NCBI GenBank assembly: GCA_048594975.1 | Contig: JBMDXQ010000099.1 | Location: 1-35,196 of the forward strand | Origin: JBMDXB01 sp048594975 | GTDB taxonomy: Bacteria; Acidobacteriota; Vicinamibacteria; Vicinamibacterales; 2-12-FULL-66-21 | DNA: 35,196 nucleotides | Reading direction: 5' to 3' | Shown: positions 1 to 8,620 of the stretch, piece after piece | How the letters are laid out: every line of letters starts with the position of its first letter | Position numbering within the stretch: the stretch's first letter is position 1 | Notes under the pieces: generated by a model | The model's input: the letters and a program-made list of their open reading frames with translations, nothing else | What the model was told of the DNA's origin: nothing | Databases searched by the model: none | Made by a program: the position numbers and the translations under genes

Positions 1-517
1 CCGTGCCGCGCTCCTTCAGCACCTTGAGGATCGTGCGCATGAAGCTGTTGCCATGCACTGCGTGGACCCACGACGTGCGCACGACGGTCGCGCGCGCCCC
101 GAGAATCTGCAGCACCGCCACCTCGCCGGCGCGCTTGGTGATGCCGTAGTAGTTCACGGGCTCGGCCGGATCGTGGGGCTGGTACGGCACGGAGGACGTG
201 CCGCTGAAGACGTAATTGGTCGACAGGTGCACCATACGCGCCGTGCCGGGCGCGATCGCCTGCGCGAGGTGCCGCGGCCCGTCGGCGTTGACGCGCATGA
301 CCTCGTCGCGGTCGGTCTCCGCCTTGTCGACCGCAAGATACCCGGTGGCGTTCAGCACGACGTCCGGCTGGTAGTCGTCGATCGCCCGCTGCACGATCGC
401 CGCGTCCCTGATGTCGAGCTGCGGGTAGTCCAGCGCGATGACGTCGACCGCGGCAGGAGCCGCCGCCCGCAGGGCGGTGCCGATCAATCCACCCGAACCG
501 GCAATGAGCGCGCGCAT
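1..517 (-). CDS. rmlD: dTDP-4-dehydrorhamnose reductase (RmlD), C-terminus beyond window
   Basis: Reads leftward from an ATG at 517-515 and runs off the window start, so about 172 N-terminal residues are present of roughly 290 usual for the family. RmlD is an extended short-chain dehydrogenase that reduces dTDP-4-keto-L-rhamnose to dTDP-L-rhamnose, the last step of rhamnose donor synthesis in the cytoplasm. Seen: a Rossmann GSGGLIG at residues 7-13, a family-typical STNYVFSG strand, and a YYGITK active-site segment (YxxxK). The start lies 70 bases after the stop of the glycosyltransferase on the same strand, so the two are probably one surface-polysaccharide transcription unit. SDR sugar epimerases are the alternative, but the YVFSG and YYGITK segments favour RmlD. 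Confidence 0.88.
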   Translation of the reverse strand, partial: MRALIAGSGGLIGTALRAAAPAAVDVIALDYPQLDIRDAAIVQRAIDDYQPDVVLNATGYLAVDKAETDRDEVMRVNADGPRHLAQAIAPGTARMVHLSTNYVFSGTSSVPYQPHDPAEPVNYYGITKRAGEVAVLQILGARATVVRTSWVHAVHGNSFMRTILKVLKERGT

Positions 518-587
518 GTCAGCAGCACTCCGAATCGCGACGCCCCGGCCGCTTCTCGATGGTCTCGACGGACATCGCGCCTCCGCC

Positions 588-1610
588 TCAGCGAGCGGCC
601 TGCGGTGAGCTCTGCCAGTCGCGCTGCAGCCAGGCGACGAACGAGGCCATCAGGCGTTCCTCACCGCCCAGAGCGGTGGCATGCCTATAGCCGTTCTCCG
701 CCAGGTGCGAGCGCAGCGCGTCGTCGGTGTAGGCGCGGCGGATCGCCTCGCGCAATGCCGCTGCGTCCTCGGGCGGCACGATTATCGCCAGGTCCTCGCT
801 AAGGTCCTCGGTCGTGGTCGGCCCGGCCGTGATCACGACGCACTTTCGCAACGCCATCGCCATGATGTACACGCCGATGCCCACGCCGCAGATGTCCGGC
901 TTGATCGGCAGCACGGCCAGCCGGGCCCCGGCCAGCAGCTCGATGAAGGGTTGCGCGCTGCCGTCGAGCCGCACCACCTCGATGTGCGGCGGCAGCGGGC
1001 GGTCAGCGAGGAACGAGCCGTGCGGCGCGATATCCTCGTTCGATGTCGTGACGATCTTCACGGGATACGGCAACGGCGCGACCGCGGCGATGAAGGTGTC
1101 GAAATCGCGGCGTGTCTTGCCGCCGCAGAAGATGTAGCCGCCATCGGTCGGCGCCGTGCGCTCGACCAGCTCGCGCTGATTGATCTTGAACGGAATGTAA
1201 TCGAAGCGCTGCGCCGGCAGCCGCAGGTGCGCCTGCAGCGCGCGGGTGTCGCGATGATATTGAACGATCTTCCACGTGCCGCCGAGCAGCCAGGCGAGCA
1301 GTCGGAACTTGGCGCGCCGCAGGCCGTCGCCGGGCGCCATCAGCAGCAGGTTGAACACCACCAGACGCGGTGGATAGAAAGGCACCAGACGCTTGAGCAT
1401 CGCCAGCACCAGGAATTCCCGGCCCAGCCCCTCGATGAAGATGTAGTCGCAGCTGAAGGAGCGCAGCACGGCGTGCGCGCGCGCCAGCAGGCCCTCCTTG
1501 GCCGCCGGCCAGGCGAGCCACTGCGGGCCGCCTGAGCAGGCGAGCAGACCGCGCACGTTCGTCAGCACCCGCGGCGGCCGCCGCCGGCCCGTTTCCGAGG
1601 ATTCGCTCAT
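588..1610 (-). CDS. GT4-like glycosyltransferase
   Basis: A protein of about 340 residues with GT-B character. The N-terminal half has hydrophobic strands and helices (FLVLAMLKRLVPF, LVVFNLLLMAP). The C-terminal half carries a donor-domain pattern: YIFCGGKTRRDFDTFI, then PIKPDICGVGIGVYIMAMAL and IVPPEDAAALREAIRRAY, as in nucleotide-sugar-binding domains of GT4 enzymes. It probably adds a sugar to a lipid-linked or exported glycan at the inner face of the membrane. The next gene on this strand is rmlD, fitting exopolysaccharide or O-antigen assembly. I chose the ATG at 1610; a GTG at 1637 in the same frame would add nine residues, and neither has a clear Shine-Dalgarno. Donor and acceptor cannot be read from the sequence. 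Confidence 0.75.
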   Translation of the reverse strand: MSESSETGRRRPPRVLTNVRGLLACSGGPQWLAWPAAKEGLLARAHAVLRSFSCDYIFIEGLGREFLVLAMLKRLVPFYPPRLVVFNLLLMAPGDGLRRAKFRLLAWLLGGTWKIVQYHRDTRALQAHLRLPAQRFDYIPFKINQRELVERTAPTDGGYIFCGGKTRRDFDTFIAAVAPLPYPVKIVTTSNEDIAPHGSFLADRPLPPHIEVVRLDGSAQPFIELLAGARLAVLPIKPDICGVGIGVYIMAMALRKCVVITAGPTTTEDLSEDLAIIVPPEDAAALREAIRRAYTDDALRSHLAENGYRHATALGGEERLMASFVAWLQRDWQSSPQAAR

Positions 1611-1731
1611 TGGTATTGCAGGCCGGGTGTGCGACACGCGCAGACCGCTCTATCCCAGTGTGGCGATTCTACCTTGATCGGCACGGGAACAAAACCCGGC
1701 CATCGGACCTGTTGCTCCGCGAACGCGGGGC

Positions 1732-2244
1732 CTACCCGCCGGCGGGAGGGCTGGCATCGCCATCGAACTCCGTTCGCGCCGCGTCCTGCTCGCGGCCCAC
1801 GCGACCGGCGGTGATGTGCGCGCGCGCGTAACTTTCCGGGCGGACGGGCGCGCCGGCCATCGCGCGCATCATTGCCAGCTGGCCGACGTGCGTGAGCGCG
1901 TCGGCCACCGGCCCCTGGAAGATCACCTCGTGACGAAGGCTGGACGACAGGTTCTCGGTGAGCGCTTCGTCGAGGGCGGCCAGCGCCGTGAAGAACCGCT
2001 CGACGGCGGCCTGCCACGAGGGCTGCGGCAAGGGATGCCATCGCATCTCGCCGCGCGCCATGCGCTCGCCCCACTCGATGAGGTCGCCGAGGTGCGCCAC
2101 GATCGCCAGGGCCGACCGGCTCTGTGGAGAGGGACGGAATCCTGCGAACCCCGGCGGTGGGTCGCGCAGCACTTTCTCGGCCCGATAGGCGAGTGTGGCC
2201 AGGGTGTGGCGGAGCCACTGGCCCGCGGCAGTGTGTTTGTCCAT
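1732..2244 (-). CDS. DinB-like / YfiT-type four-helix protein
   Basis: A 170-residue, mostly helical protein. The pattern matches the DinB/YfiT superfamily: an early helix, then AIVAHLGDLIEWGERM with a candidate metal-ligand histidine, and a late helix ADALTHVGQLAMMRAM with the second histidine. Members are metal-binding four-helix bundles, some acting as thiol-dependent transferases or damage-induced proteins; the substrate is unknown here. The gene is monocistronic in appearance, facing a 215-base gap shared with the divergent DUF4287 gene. The C-terminus after about residue 150 is glycine/proline-rich and low in complexity. The start at 2244 has only a weak purine tract upstream. Confidence 0.65.
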   Translation of the reverse strand: MDKHTAAGQWLRHTLATLAYRAEKVLRDPPPGFAGFRPSPQSRSALAIVAHLGDLIEWGERMARGEMRWHPLPQPSWQAAVERFFTALAALDEALTENLSSSLRHEVIFQGPVADALTHVGQLAMMRAMAGAPVRPESYARAHITAGRVGREQDAARTEFDGDASPPAGG

Positions 2245-2459
2245 GGTCTTCTCGTGCGGCGCTTCGCCGCCGCCGCGCGCGGTCGACGCATGCGCCGGAA
2301 CGTGCGTGCGCGTGTCGCGCGGTCCAGTGTAGGCCTGACGACGACAGAAGTGGTCCTGTCAAAGTGCTACGATACGGTCCTTGAGAGTCAACCACTTGCC
2401 TTGATACCTTCACCCTCACGCGAGGCGTCCGGCCGCCTTCGAAAGGAGGAGGGCACTTG

Positions 2460-3025
2460 ATGACCGAGATCCGCGACTGGCGGCGAAACCGGCGGATGTG
2501 GGTAGGGGTGCTCGAGAAGCAGACCGTCGAGAGCCTCGCCGTGTGGAACCGCCGCATCGCCAGGCAACGGCCGCGGGATGAGCGCGCCCTTCGCATGTGG
2601 CTCACCGCGCAGGGCGTTACGGGATACGCCCGATCGCTGCTGGTGATGGAGCGGTTCGGGTATCCGGACTTCGTCCGCGCGACGGCCGACCAGCTGATCG
2701 ACCGGCAATACGCCGATCGCCCGCACCTCCGTTCCGTCTACGACCGGATCGTCGCCGCCGCGAGCGCCTGCGGCGAGGTCATCGTCCAGGCCTGGAAGAC
2801 CGACGTGTCCCTGGTGTCGCCCTGCCGTACGTTCGCCCGCGTGCAACCCACCACGAAGGCGCGGTCGACCTGGGACTGCGCCTGGAAGGCCGACGTCCGG
2901 GTGGCCGCCTCATGCCCTCGCGGATTCACGAGAGCATGTCCGTCCAGGTTGGCCTGGCCACGCCAGCCGACGTGGATGCCGAGGTTGTGGCGTGGCTGCG
3001 GCAAGCCTACAACGAGACCGCGTGA
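2460..3025 (+). pseudogene. DUF4287-DUF5655 protein, frameshifted
   Basis: The ATG at 2460 follows a strong AAGGAGG at 2443-2449. The first frame gives a DUF4287-like helical region (RALRMWLTAQGVTGYARSLL) and the beginning of a DUF5655 domain (SVYDRIVAAA, then CRTFARVQPTTK). At about 2861-2864 the match jumps to the +1 frame, where VDLGLRLEG and the ending DAEVVAWLRQAYNETA complete the domain, with stop at 3023-3025. One missing G in the run at 2861-2864 would explain it. Either this is a real one-base deletion or a base-calling error; the intact protein would be about 188 residues. DUF5655 proteins have no firmly known function. The divergent neighbour is the DinB-like gene. Confidence 0.72.
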
Positions 3026-3149
3026 CCGTGCTCGCGGCAAGGTGTGAAGCCGCCGGCCTCCCCGCGGCTCCCCCCCGACCGGCAGCGCCGCGCGCCGTGT
3101 ACGAGGAATGCGGTACCACGGCGCGCCGTCACGGCGGGCGCCGGTCACT

Positions 3150-3695
3150 TTGAAGAGAACGACCACCGCGGCGGAACTGCTGCTCCGCATCGGGCGGCGC
3201 ACGGCGGTGCCGCTGCGGCTGCAGCTGGAGCGCAGACTGCGGCACGCCGTGCAAAGCGGCGGGCAGGCGGCGGGTTCGCCCCTGCCGTCCACCAGGGCGT
3301 TCGCCGCCGATCTGGGGCTGTCCCGCGGAGTCATGGTCGAAGCGTACGAGCAGCTGCTCGCCGAGGGCTACTTCACCGCGACGCATGGCTCGGCGACACG
3401 CGTCGCCGCGCGACGTACAGCTCCGGACACCCGTCCGTCATTTGTGCCCGTCACGGCGATGCCCCGCTTCGATTTGCGGCCGGGACTCCCTGACCTCTCG
3501 CTGTTTCCGCTGAGGGCCGGGCTGTCGTCGATCCGCCGCGCGCTGGCCGGCTATCTGAATCGTGCACGCGCAACGATGGTGGCGCCGGAGCGGCTGCCGT
3601 TCTGCAGCGGCTCCTCCCAGGCCATCGCCCTCGTCTGCCGCGTGCTGCGCGACCGCGGCGTGCGTGCGCTCGCCGTGGTGGATCCTGGGCATGGG
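3150..3695 (+). pseudogene. MocR/PdxR-type GntR regulator, truncated
   Basis: The N-terminal part is a GntR winged helix (LPSTRAFAADLGLSRGVMVEAYEQLLAEGYF), followed by the linker and start of a fold-type I aminotransferase-like domain (FDLRPGLPDLSLFPL, then RALAGYLNRAR and PFCSGSSQAIALVCRVL). These proteins normally run to about 450-480 residues and use PLP as ligand-sensing cofactor, often regulating PLP synthesis or amino-acid genes. Two lesions are seen. About 20-30 residues expected between SLFPLRAG and RRALAGYL are missing, and the reading ends just after AVVDPGH at about 3693, where the DUF4062-STAND gene begins. The PLP lysine is lost. The start is uncertain: TTG 3150, or GTG/ATG codons upstream from 3108. 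Confidence 0.8.
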
Positions 3696-3727
3696 GGTTC
3701 CGCTCCGTGTCGCAAGCGTTACGGCAG

Positions 3728-6700
3728 ATGACCCCGAAGGTCTTCATCAGCAGTACGAGCAGGCTCCTCGAGGCCTACCGCCGCGCGGCGACGGAAGAGT
3801 GTCTTCGCGTGGGACTGATGCCGATCGCGATGGAGTTCTTCGAAGCGATGGCAAAGGGCGCGACCGAGGGCAGCACCCGCCGGCTGGACGAGGCGGACCT
3901 GTATCTCGGCATCTTCGCGCATCGCTACGGTTACATCGAAGACGGCTACACGGCAAGCGTCACCGAGTGCGAATTCGACCACGCGGGCGCACGCGGCCTG
4001 GATCGACTGTGCTTCCTGGTACAGCCGGATCACTCGCTCGACGACGGGCTGGAAGACGCGGCGGATCGCGAGCGACAGGAGGCATTCAAGCGGCGAATCG
4101 AGAAGAAGCTCGTTCGCTCGGTGTTTACGACCGTCGAGGATTTTCGAGGCAAGGTGCGGCTTGCGCTGCAGGACTGGAAAGCGGGCGATGCCAGGGCACG
4201 GTTGCCGCAACCCATGCTCACCACGAACGTGGCCGAGTCGAGCCGCGCGAACCGGCTGACATACCGGGCCAGGCAGACCCCATTCGTCGGGCGGCGGCAG
4301 GAGTGGGCAGCGCTCGAGCGGTTTCTCGACGACGAGGCCGGGGCCTCCTGGCTGGTCGTCAGCGGGCCGGGTGGATCGGGCAAGAGCCGGCTCGTGCAGG
4401 AATTCTGCCTGGCGGTCGGCCCAGCGGTGCGCGAGCGTTCAGCCGGCGCGGGATGGCGCGCGGGGTTCTTCGTCCCCGACCAGACGTTCGATTGGGCGGC
4501 ATGGCAGCCGAACGCCGACACGCTCATGGCCGTCGACTATGCGGCTGAGCACGTCGACCAGATCCGCGCCATTCTCGGAGGATTGCTGGCGCGCAGGCAG
4601 GACGGGGCGCCCGCCGCGCGCATTCGACTGCTGCTCATCGAACGTGATGCGGCAGGGAGTTGGCTCCAGCAGCTGCTGGGCAGCCGCTCGGACGGCTATG
4701 CGATCGAACAGCTTCGGTTTCGCGAATCGCCCGTCGTGCTCACCGCGTTGAGCGCCGACGAGGCGTGGGAGGCCGTCTGCGGAGTTTTGAAGAGCGGCCA
4801 GCGGCCGCTGCCGCGGAAAGCGGAAGTGTTGAAGCGCTTGCAGGAAATCGATCCGCAGGGCCGGCCACTGTACGCGGCACTGGCCGCCGACGCGCTGCTG
4901 TCGGGGGGCGACATCCGCGAGTGGGACCGCGATCGGCTGCTCCGCGACGTGTTCGAGCGGGAGCGGCAGACCTGGAAGAGCAACAACGTCGATGCGCGTT
5001 ACGAGAATCTCCTCGCGCTGGCGACGCTGGTCGGCGGAGATACCGAGGAGATCCTGGCGACGAGTGCAGGCGGCACGTTCGCGCTGCCGTCCTTTCGCGA
5101 GTTCGATCGAGCGGTCTACGGCGCACTGACACCGTGCTCGCCGGACGGAAACGACGTCCCCCCGTTGAAGCCCGACCTGCTGGGGGAGTTCTTCGTGCTC
5201 GAGCACGTCCGGGGGAGGAACGAGCGCGTGACGGCGTCACAGGCTGCCGAGCTGCTGAGCGCCGCGTGGAGCGTCAGAGGCGGAACCAGGGCGACCGATT
5301 ACTTCGGTGTGGGGCAGTACGTCTCGCCATCCTCGCTGATCCTGTTCCTCACACAGACGGTGGAGGACTTCCCCGATCACCCCTCGACGCGGCACCTGCT
5401 TCGCCGGCCAGCCGTACCCGGAGCGGATCTGCGCTACTGGGCGACGCTGGTGGCGCTAGGGATCCGGCGCCACGCGCTGCTCGGGAACTGTGACGGAGGG
5501 TATGCGCTGTTCCGGGAGTTGAGCGCGCTCGGCGCAGACGAGCTCAGGCGCGCCGACGGAACCGGTGGTTTCATCCGTGCCGGTCTCTACCTGCTGCCGC
5601 TGCTCCTGCGGCAGCAGCGCGAAACGGACGCACACGAGGTCCTTCGGGCCGTTCACGAGACGATCGCGCACGAGAGCGCGCGTGCCGGCGAGCACGTCGA
5701 CTTCTGCGCGGCGGCGCAGGAATCGATGCCGCTGCTGCTCGCGGACGGACAGCTGCTGTTGGCCGAGCGGTTGATCGAGCAACAGGCGGATCTCGTGCGG
5801 CAGCACCCCGACGACGAGGACTTGCGAATGCCGTACGCCCGGAGTCTCTCCGCCGTTGTGCGCACGAAAGATCTCGAGCTGCCGTACCGCGAGCAGGCGT
5901 TCGCGCGCCTGAAGGAATTCTGCCGCAGCCTCGCGGAGGACGTGTCGCTGTACGTCGCGGTCGCGCAGGCAGCGCGGGCGCTGTGCGGAGAGTACGTGCA
6001 GTTGCCGCAGCGCTCGAGCGACGCCGAGTCGATGAACGCCCTCATTCGAAGCCTGCACACCGGACGCGCGCAGCAGCGCCTCGGACGATTCCGGGATCCG
6101 CTGGATCCATCAAGCTTCGAGGTGGTCGATGATGACCTGCGGGAGATCCGGTTGTGCCTGGCGGAATCCGATGCCGATCTCGTTCGCCCGTGGACGGTGG
6201 CGGAGCGCTTCCGCGACGCCTCGACCCTGATCGACGAGATCCAGCGCGTGAGCCGGCCCTACCCGCGCGATGTCGAGTTCGCGCGGCGCTGGAGCTGGGC
6301 CGTGATGCTCCATGCAGAGGCGCGTGCCCGGCAGGATGCGGTCGTGCAGGTGCCGAAAGCCGTCGCAGCGCTGCGCGAACTGGCGGCAGAGTTCGGCGAC
6401 CACGCCGCCGAGTTCCACGGGTACGCCTCGCAGCTGGCGCTGAAGGCGCTGCTCGTCGTAGTCGAGAAGGGGGACATGCAGCGCGCCGTCGAGATGCTCG
6501 CCGTCCTGGCCGACTGCGCGAACGCGGATGGTGCGGGTCCGCAGAGCATCGCCGACTATGCACAGGGCGCCACGGCCGCGTGCGTCCTGCAGCAGGAGCA
6601 GGGGCTGCAGGCCGAGTCGATCGCCACCGCACGGCGGGCGGCGTCGGCGATCCGGTCCGACGCCTACCGCGGGCGCCTGCGCGCCCTCGGCGCTGGCGAG

Positions 6701-6757
6701 ACGGAGGTCCAGGACCTGCTGGAATGGCTTGGGAAAGTGGAAGCCGCGGGGGCGTGA
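3728..6757 (+). CDS. DUF4062-STAND NTPase with long helical repeat region
   Basis: About 1,009 residues. Residues 1-90 match DUF4062: KVFISSTS strand, an alpha/beta core, DEADLYLGIFAHRYGYI, and SVTECEFDHA. Residues near 185-400 form a STAND/AAA ATPase with Walker A GPGGSGKS, a Walker B-like LMAVDYA, and RIRLLLIERD as sensor strand. The remaining 600 residues are helical, TPR-like in texture (AERLIEQQADL, AVEMLAVLADCA). STAND proteins are NTP-driven sensors that oligomerise on a trigger; DUF4062, a TIR-like Rossmannoid, often serves as N-terminal effector or adaptor in bacterial conflict and signalling proteins. I infer a cytosolic sensor, possibly anti-phage. I chose ATG 3728; a GTG at 3707 adds seven residues. 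The gene begins inside a wrecked MocR gene, suggesting acquisition. Confidence 0.8.
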   Translation: MTPKVFISSTSRLLEAYRRAATEECLRVGLMPIAMEFFEAMAKGATEGSTRRLDEADLYLGIFAHRYGYIEDGYTASVTECEFDHAGARGLDRLCFLVQPDHSLDDGLEDAADRERQEAFKRRIEKKLVRSVFTTVEDFRGKVRLALQDWKAGDARARLPQPMLTTNVAESSRANRLTYRARQTPFVGRRQEWAALERFLDDEAGASWLVVSGPGGSGKSRLVQEFCLAVGPAVRERSAGAGWRAGFFVPDQTFDWAAWQPNADTLMAVDYAAEHVDQIRAILGGLLARRQDGAPAARIRLLLIERDAAGSWLQQLLGSRSDGYAIEQLRFRESPVVLTALSADEAWEAVCGVLKSGQRPLPRKAEVLKRLQEIDPQGRPLYAALAADALLSGGDIREWDRDRLLRDVFERERQTWKSNNVDARYENLLALATLVGGDTEEILATSAGGTFALPSFREFDRAVYGALTPCSPDGNDVPPLKPDLLGEFFVLEHVRGRNERVTASQAAELLSAAWSVRGGTRATDYFGVGQYVSPSSLILFLTQTVEDFPDHPSTRHLLRRPAVPGADLRYWATLVALGIRRHALLGNCDGGYALFRELSALGADELRRADGTGGFIRAGLYLLPLLLRQQRETDAHEVLRAVHETIAHESARAGEHVDFCAAAQESMPLLLADGQLLLAERLIEQQADLVRQHPDDEDLRMPYARSLSAVVRTKDLELPYREQAFARLKEFCRSLAEDVSLYVAVAQAARALCGEYVQLPQRSSDAESMNALIRSLHTGRAQQRLGRFRDPLDPSSFEVVDDDLREIRLCLAESDADLVRPWTVAERFRDASTLIDEIQRVSRPYPRDVEFARRWSWAVMLHAEARARQDAVVQVPKAVAALRELAAEFGDHAAEFHGYASQLALKALLVVVEKGDMQRAVEMLAVLADCANADGAGPQSIADYAQGATAACVLQQEQGLQAESIATARRAASAIRSDAYRGRLRALGAGETEVQDLLEWLGKVEAAGA

Positions 6758-6908
6758 TCGAGCTTGATCGGCAGTGCTCGAGCGCTTTCGGATGGGAGCA
6801 ACCGTTGCCGATCATCAGCCGGTTTCCGCTGGCGCTTTCCCGCATGCCTGCTCCGGAGTAGACTGTGCCGCCCTACGGATGAGGTGCGAGCTGTTTTAGG
6901 AGGAGGAC

Positions 6909-7580
6909 ATGAAGTATTCGCTCATCGCCTTGGCGGCGGTCACCGGGTTGGCCCTCGCTTCGCCGGCCGCGGCGCAGGATCCCATCACATCGAACCCGGA
7001 CGTCTACCACCTGGTGTTCGAGAACTCGAGCGTTCGCGTTCTCCATGTAACGGTGAAGCCTGGCACCAAAACGACCATGCACGAACACCCCGACACGATC
7101 GTCGTGGCCCTTTCCGACGCCAATGTGAGATTCACGGGGGCCGACGGAAAGCCGGTCGAGGTGCCGCTGAAAGCCGACGAGGCAACGTGGTCACCGGCTC
7201 AGAAGCACAGCGGCGAGAACCTCGAGAAGGGATCAGTGGAAGTCGTACTGGTGGAGTTGAAGGGCAGCAAGCGGCCGACCGCCACGATCCCAACGAACCG
7301 CCCCGGCATGACCGTGAAGCCGTTCTTCGACAACCCACGAGTCATGGCGTACAAGGCAACGACGGGACCAGACTTCCACGAGCCGGCGGGTAGTACTCAC
7401 GACTTCGATCAGATAGTCATCGCGCTCGGGGAAAGCGACGCTATGTCGGTGGACGTCGAAGGCAAAGTCAAGACTCAATGGAAGCGCGGCGACGTGCTGT
7501 TCATCGGACGTGGAATGAAGCACGAGTCCAAGAACAACAGCGGCAAGCCCTTGGACGTGATCGTCGTCGCCATCAAGTAG
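6909..7580 (+). CDS. secreted bicupin-like protein
   Basis: A 223-residue protein with a strong Shine-Dalgarno (AGGAGGAGG at 6899-6907) directly before ATG 6909. Residues 1-22 are a Sec signal peptide (MKYSLIALAAVTGLALA, cleavage after AAA). Two cupin half-barrels follow: the first has TMHEHPDTIVVAL, the second DFDQIVIALGES and GMKHESKNNSG, so the histidines for a metal site are kept mostly in the first. Small periplasmic bicupins are common in Acidobacteriota and Proteobacteria, usually without known substrate. It looks monocistronic, with a 150-base leader after the STAND gene. Metal binding is likely; catalysis is not shown. Confidence 0.75.
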   Translation: MKYSLIALAAVTGLALASPAAAQDPITSNPDVYHLVFENSSVRVLHVTVKPGTKTTMHEHPDTIVVALSDANVRFTGADGKPVEVPLKADEATWSPAQKHSGENLEKGSVEVVLVELKGSKRPTATIPTNRPGMTVKPFFDNPRVMAYKATTGPDFHEPAGSTHDFDQIVIALGESDAMSVDVEGKVKTQWKRGDVLFIGRGMKHESKNNSGKPLDVIVVAIK

Positions 7581-7834
7581 TCGCTCTGCCAGTCGTGCGC
7601 ACCGGGCTCAGCCAGTCACGCCCAGCCGGATCAGTGGCTGGCGAGCCCGAGCCGCCTGAGACACCGTGCGACAACGTGTCGCGCGGGAACGGAGCGAAAC
7701 CGGGCGCTGGGGTGTCCTGCGCGTGCGTCGCCCGCGAGCGCATTGCCCATCAACACGAGCCGGCGCACCCCTGGCGTTGACGATCTGCGGCGAACCCGTC
7801 CGGGAACGAAGGTCGGGCAGACAGGAGGTTGATC

Positions 7835-8620
7835 GTGGGCCCGTTTGCCGGAGTCGCCTTCGCAGCCGTCGTCGATACAAACGATCCGTTGCGCCAGGGC
7901 CGTGTTCGGGTTCGGCTTCCGTCGCTGCCGGACGCCGCCGCGAGCTGGGCTCGCGTGACGAGTGCGCCCGACGGCTCACGAGTCCGCTTCAACATCCAGG
8001 ATGAAGTCGTGATCGCGTTCGAGCACGGGGATCTCAGCCGTCCCGTTGTGCTGGGCGCGCTGTGGAACGGCTCGGAACCGCCTCCGGCCGCCAATCCCGC
8101 CTTGGCTCTACCCACTGGAGCCTCCCTGCGCCCGGTTCCCGGCCACTCCGTCAGTTCGCGCACTGGCGCGTCGGTGCTCAACGTGCTGCAGCAAGCGGCT
8201 CCATGGCTCGCTTCGATGGCGTGTCAGCTTCGTATTCTCGCGGCACTGAAGCCTCTCATCGACCTCGTTCAGGCATCGCCCGCGCCACCGCGGCGGGTGC
8301 TCGTCGAGCTCGCGAACGCTGCGGCCGACCTGGCGCCTTGTCTGCAGCTCCCGACTCCCGTCTCGGCGATGCCGGTTGCGCGTGGCGTGCTCTGTTTGAC
8401 GATCGCGGCGCTGAAGTCCGCGATCGAGGAAGGTGCGCCCGACAGAGTCCCCGTGGAACTCGGCGCGGCGCTGCAAGGCATCCTCGATCTATCCGTGCCG
8501 TTCTTTGCGCATGCCGGCATCGAGCCGGTGCAGTTGGGAGCACTCACGGACCAGAAGGCCGTGCAGCATGCCATCGATCTGCTGCAGGGCATCGCTGAGA
8601 CGCTCGGCGGTTGTGGTTAG
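7835..8620 (+). CDS. gp5/VgrG-like OB-fold spike protein, orphan
   Basis: The GTG at 7835 is preceded by AGGAGG at 7823-7828 with six bases between, which decides the start over a TTG at 7829. Residues 1-85 show the gp5/VgrG/baseplate-V OB-fold pattern: GVAFAAVVDTNDPLRQGRVRV, then WARVTSAP, and DEVVIAFEHGDLSRPVVLGAL with WNG. That domain forms the hub of contractile tail spikes. The following 175 residues are helical and alanine/leucine-rich (VLNVLQQAAPWLASMACQLRILAALKPL), not the beta-helix needle found in VgrG. No tail, sheath or baseplate genes flank it. It may be a minimal spike carrying a helical cargo domain from an extracellular injection system, or a stranded fragment. Function otherwise unknown. 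Confidence 0.62.
   Translation: MGPFAGVAFAAVVDTNDPLRQGRVRVRLPSLPDAAASWARVTSAPDGSRVRFNIQDEVVIAFEHGDLSRPVVLGALWNGSEPPPAANPALALPTGASLRPVPGHSVSSRTGASVLNVLQQAAPWLASMACQLRILAALKPLIDLVQASPAPPRRVLVELANAAADLAPCLQLPTPVSAMPVARGVLCLTIAALKSAIEEGAPDRVPVELGAALQGILDLSVPFFAHAGIEPVQLGALTDQKAVQHAIDLLQGIAETLGGCG

Noticed and set aside
519..575. 18-codon minus-strand ORF ending in two cysteines, stop one base before the rmlD start
   Set aside because: Spacing would suit a coupled leader, but there is no ribosome site or known peptide; chance is likelier.
681..1535. 284-codon plus-strand open frame
   Set aside because: Antisense shadow of the glycosyltransferase, with no protein-like composition.
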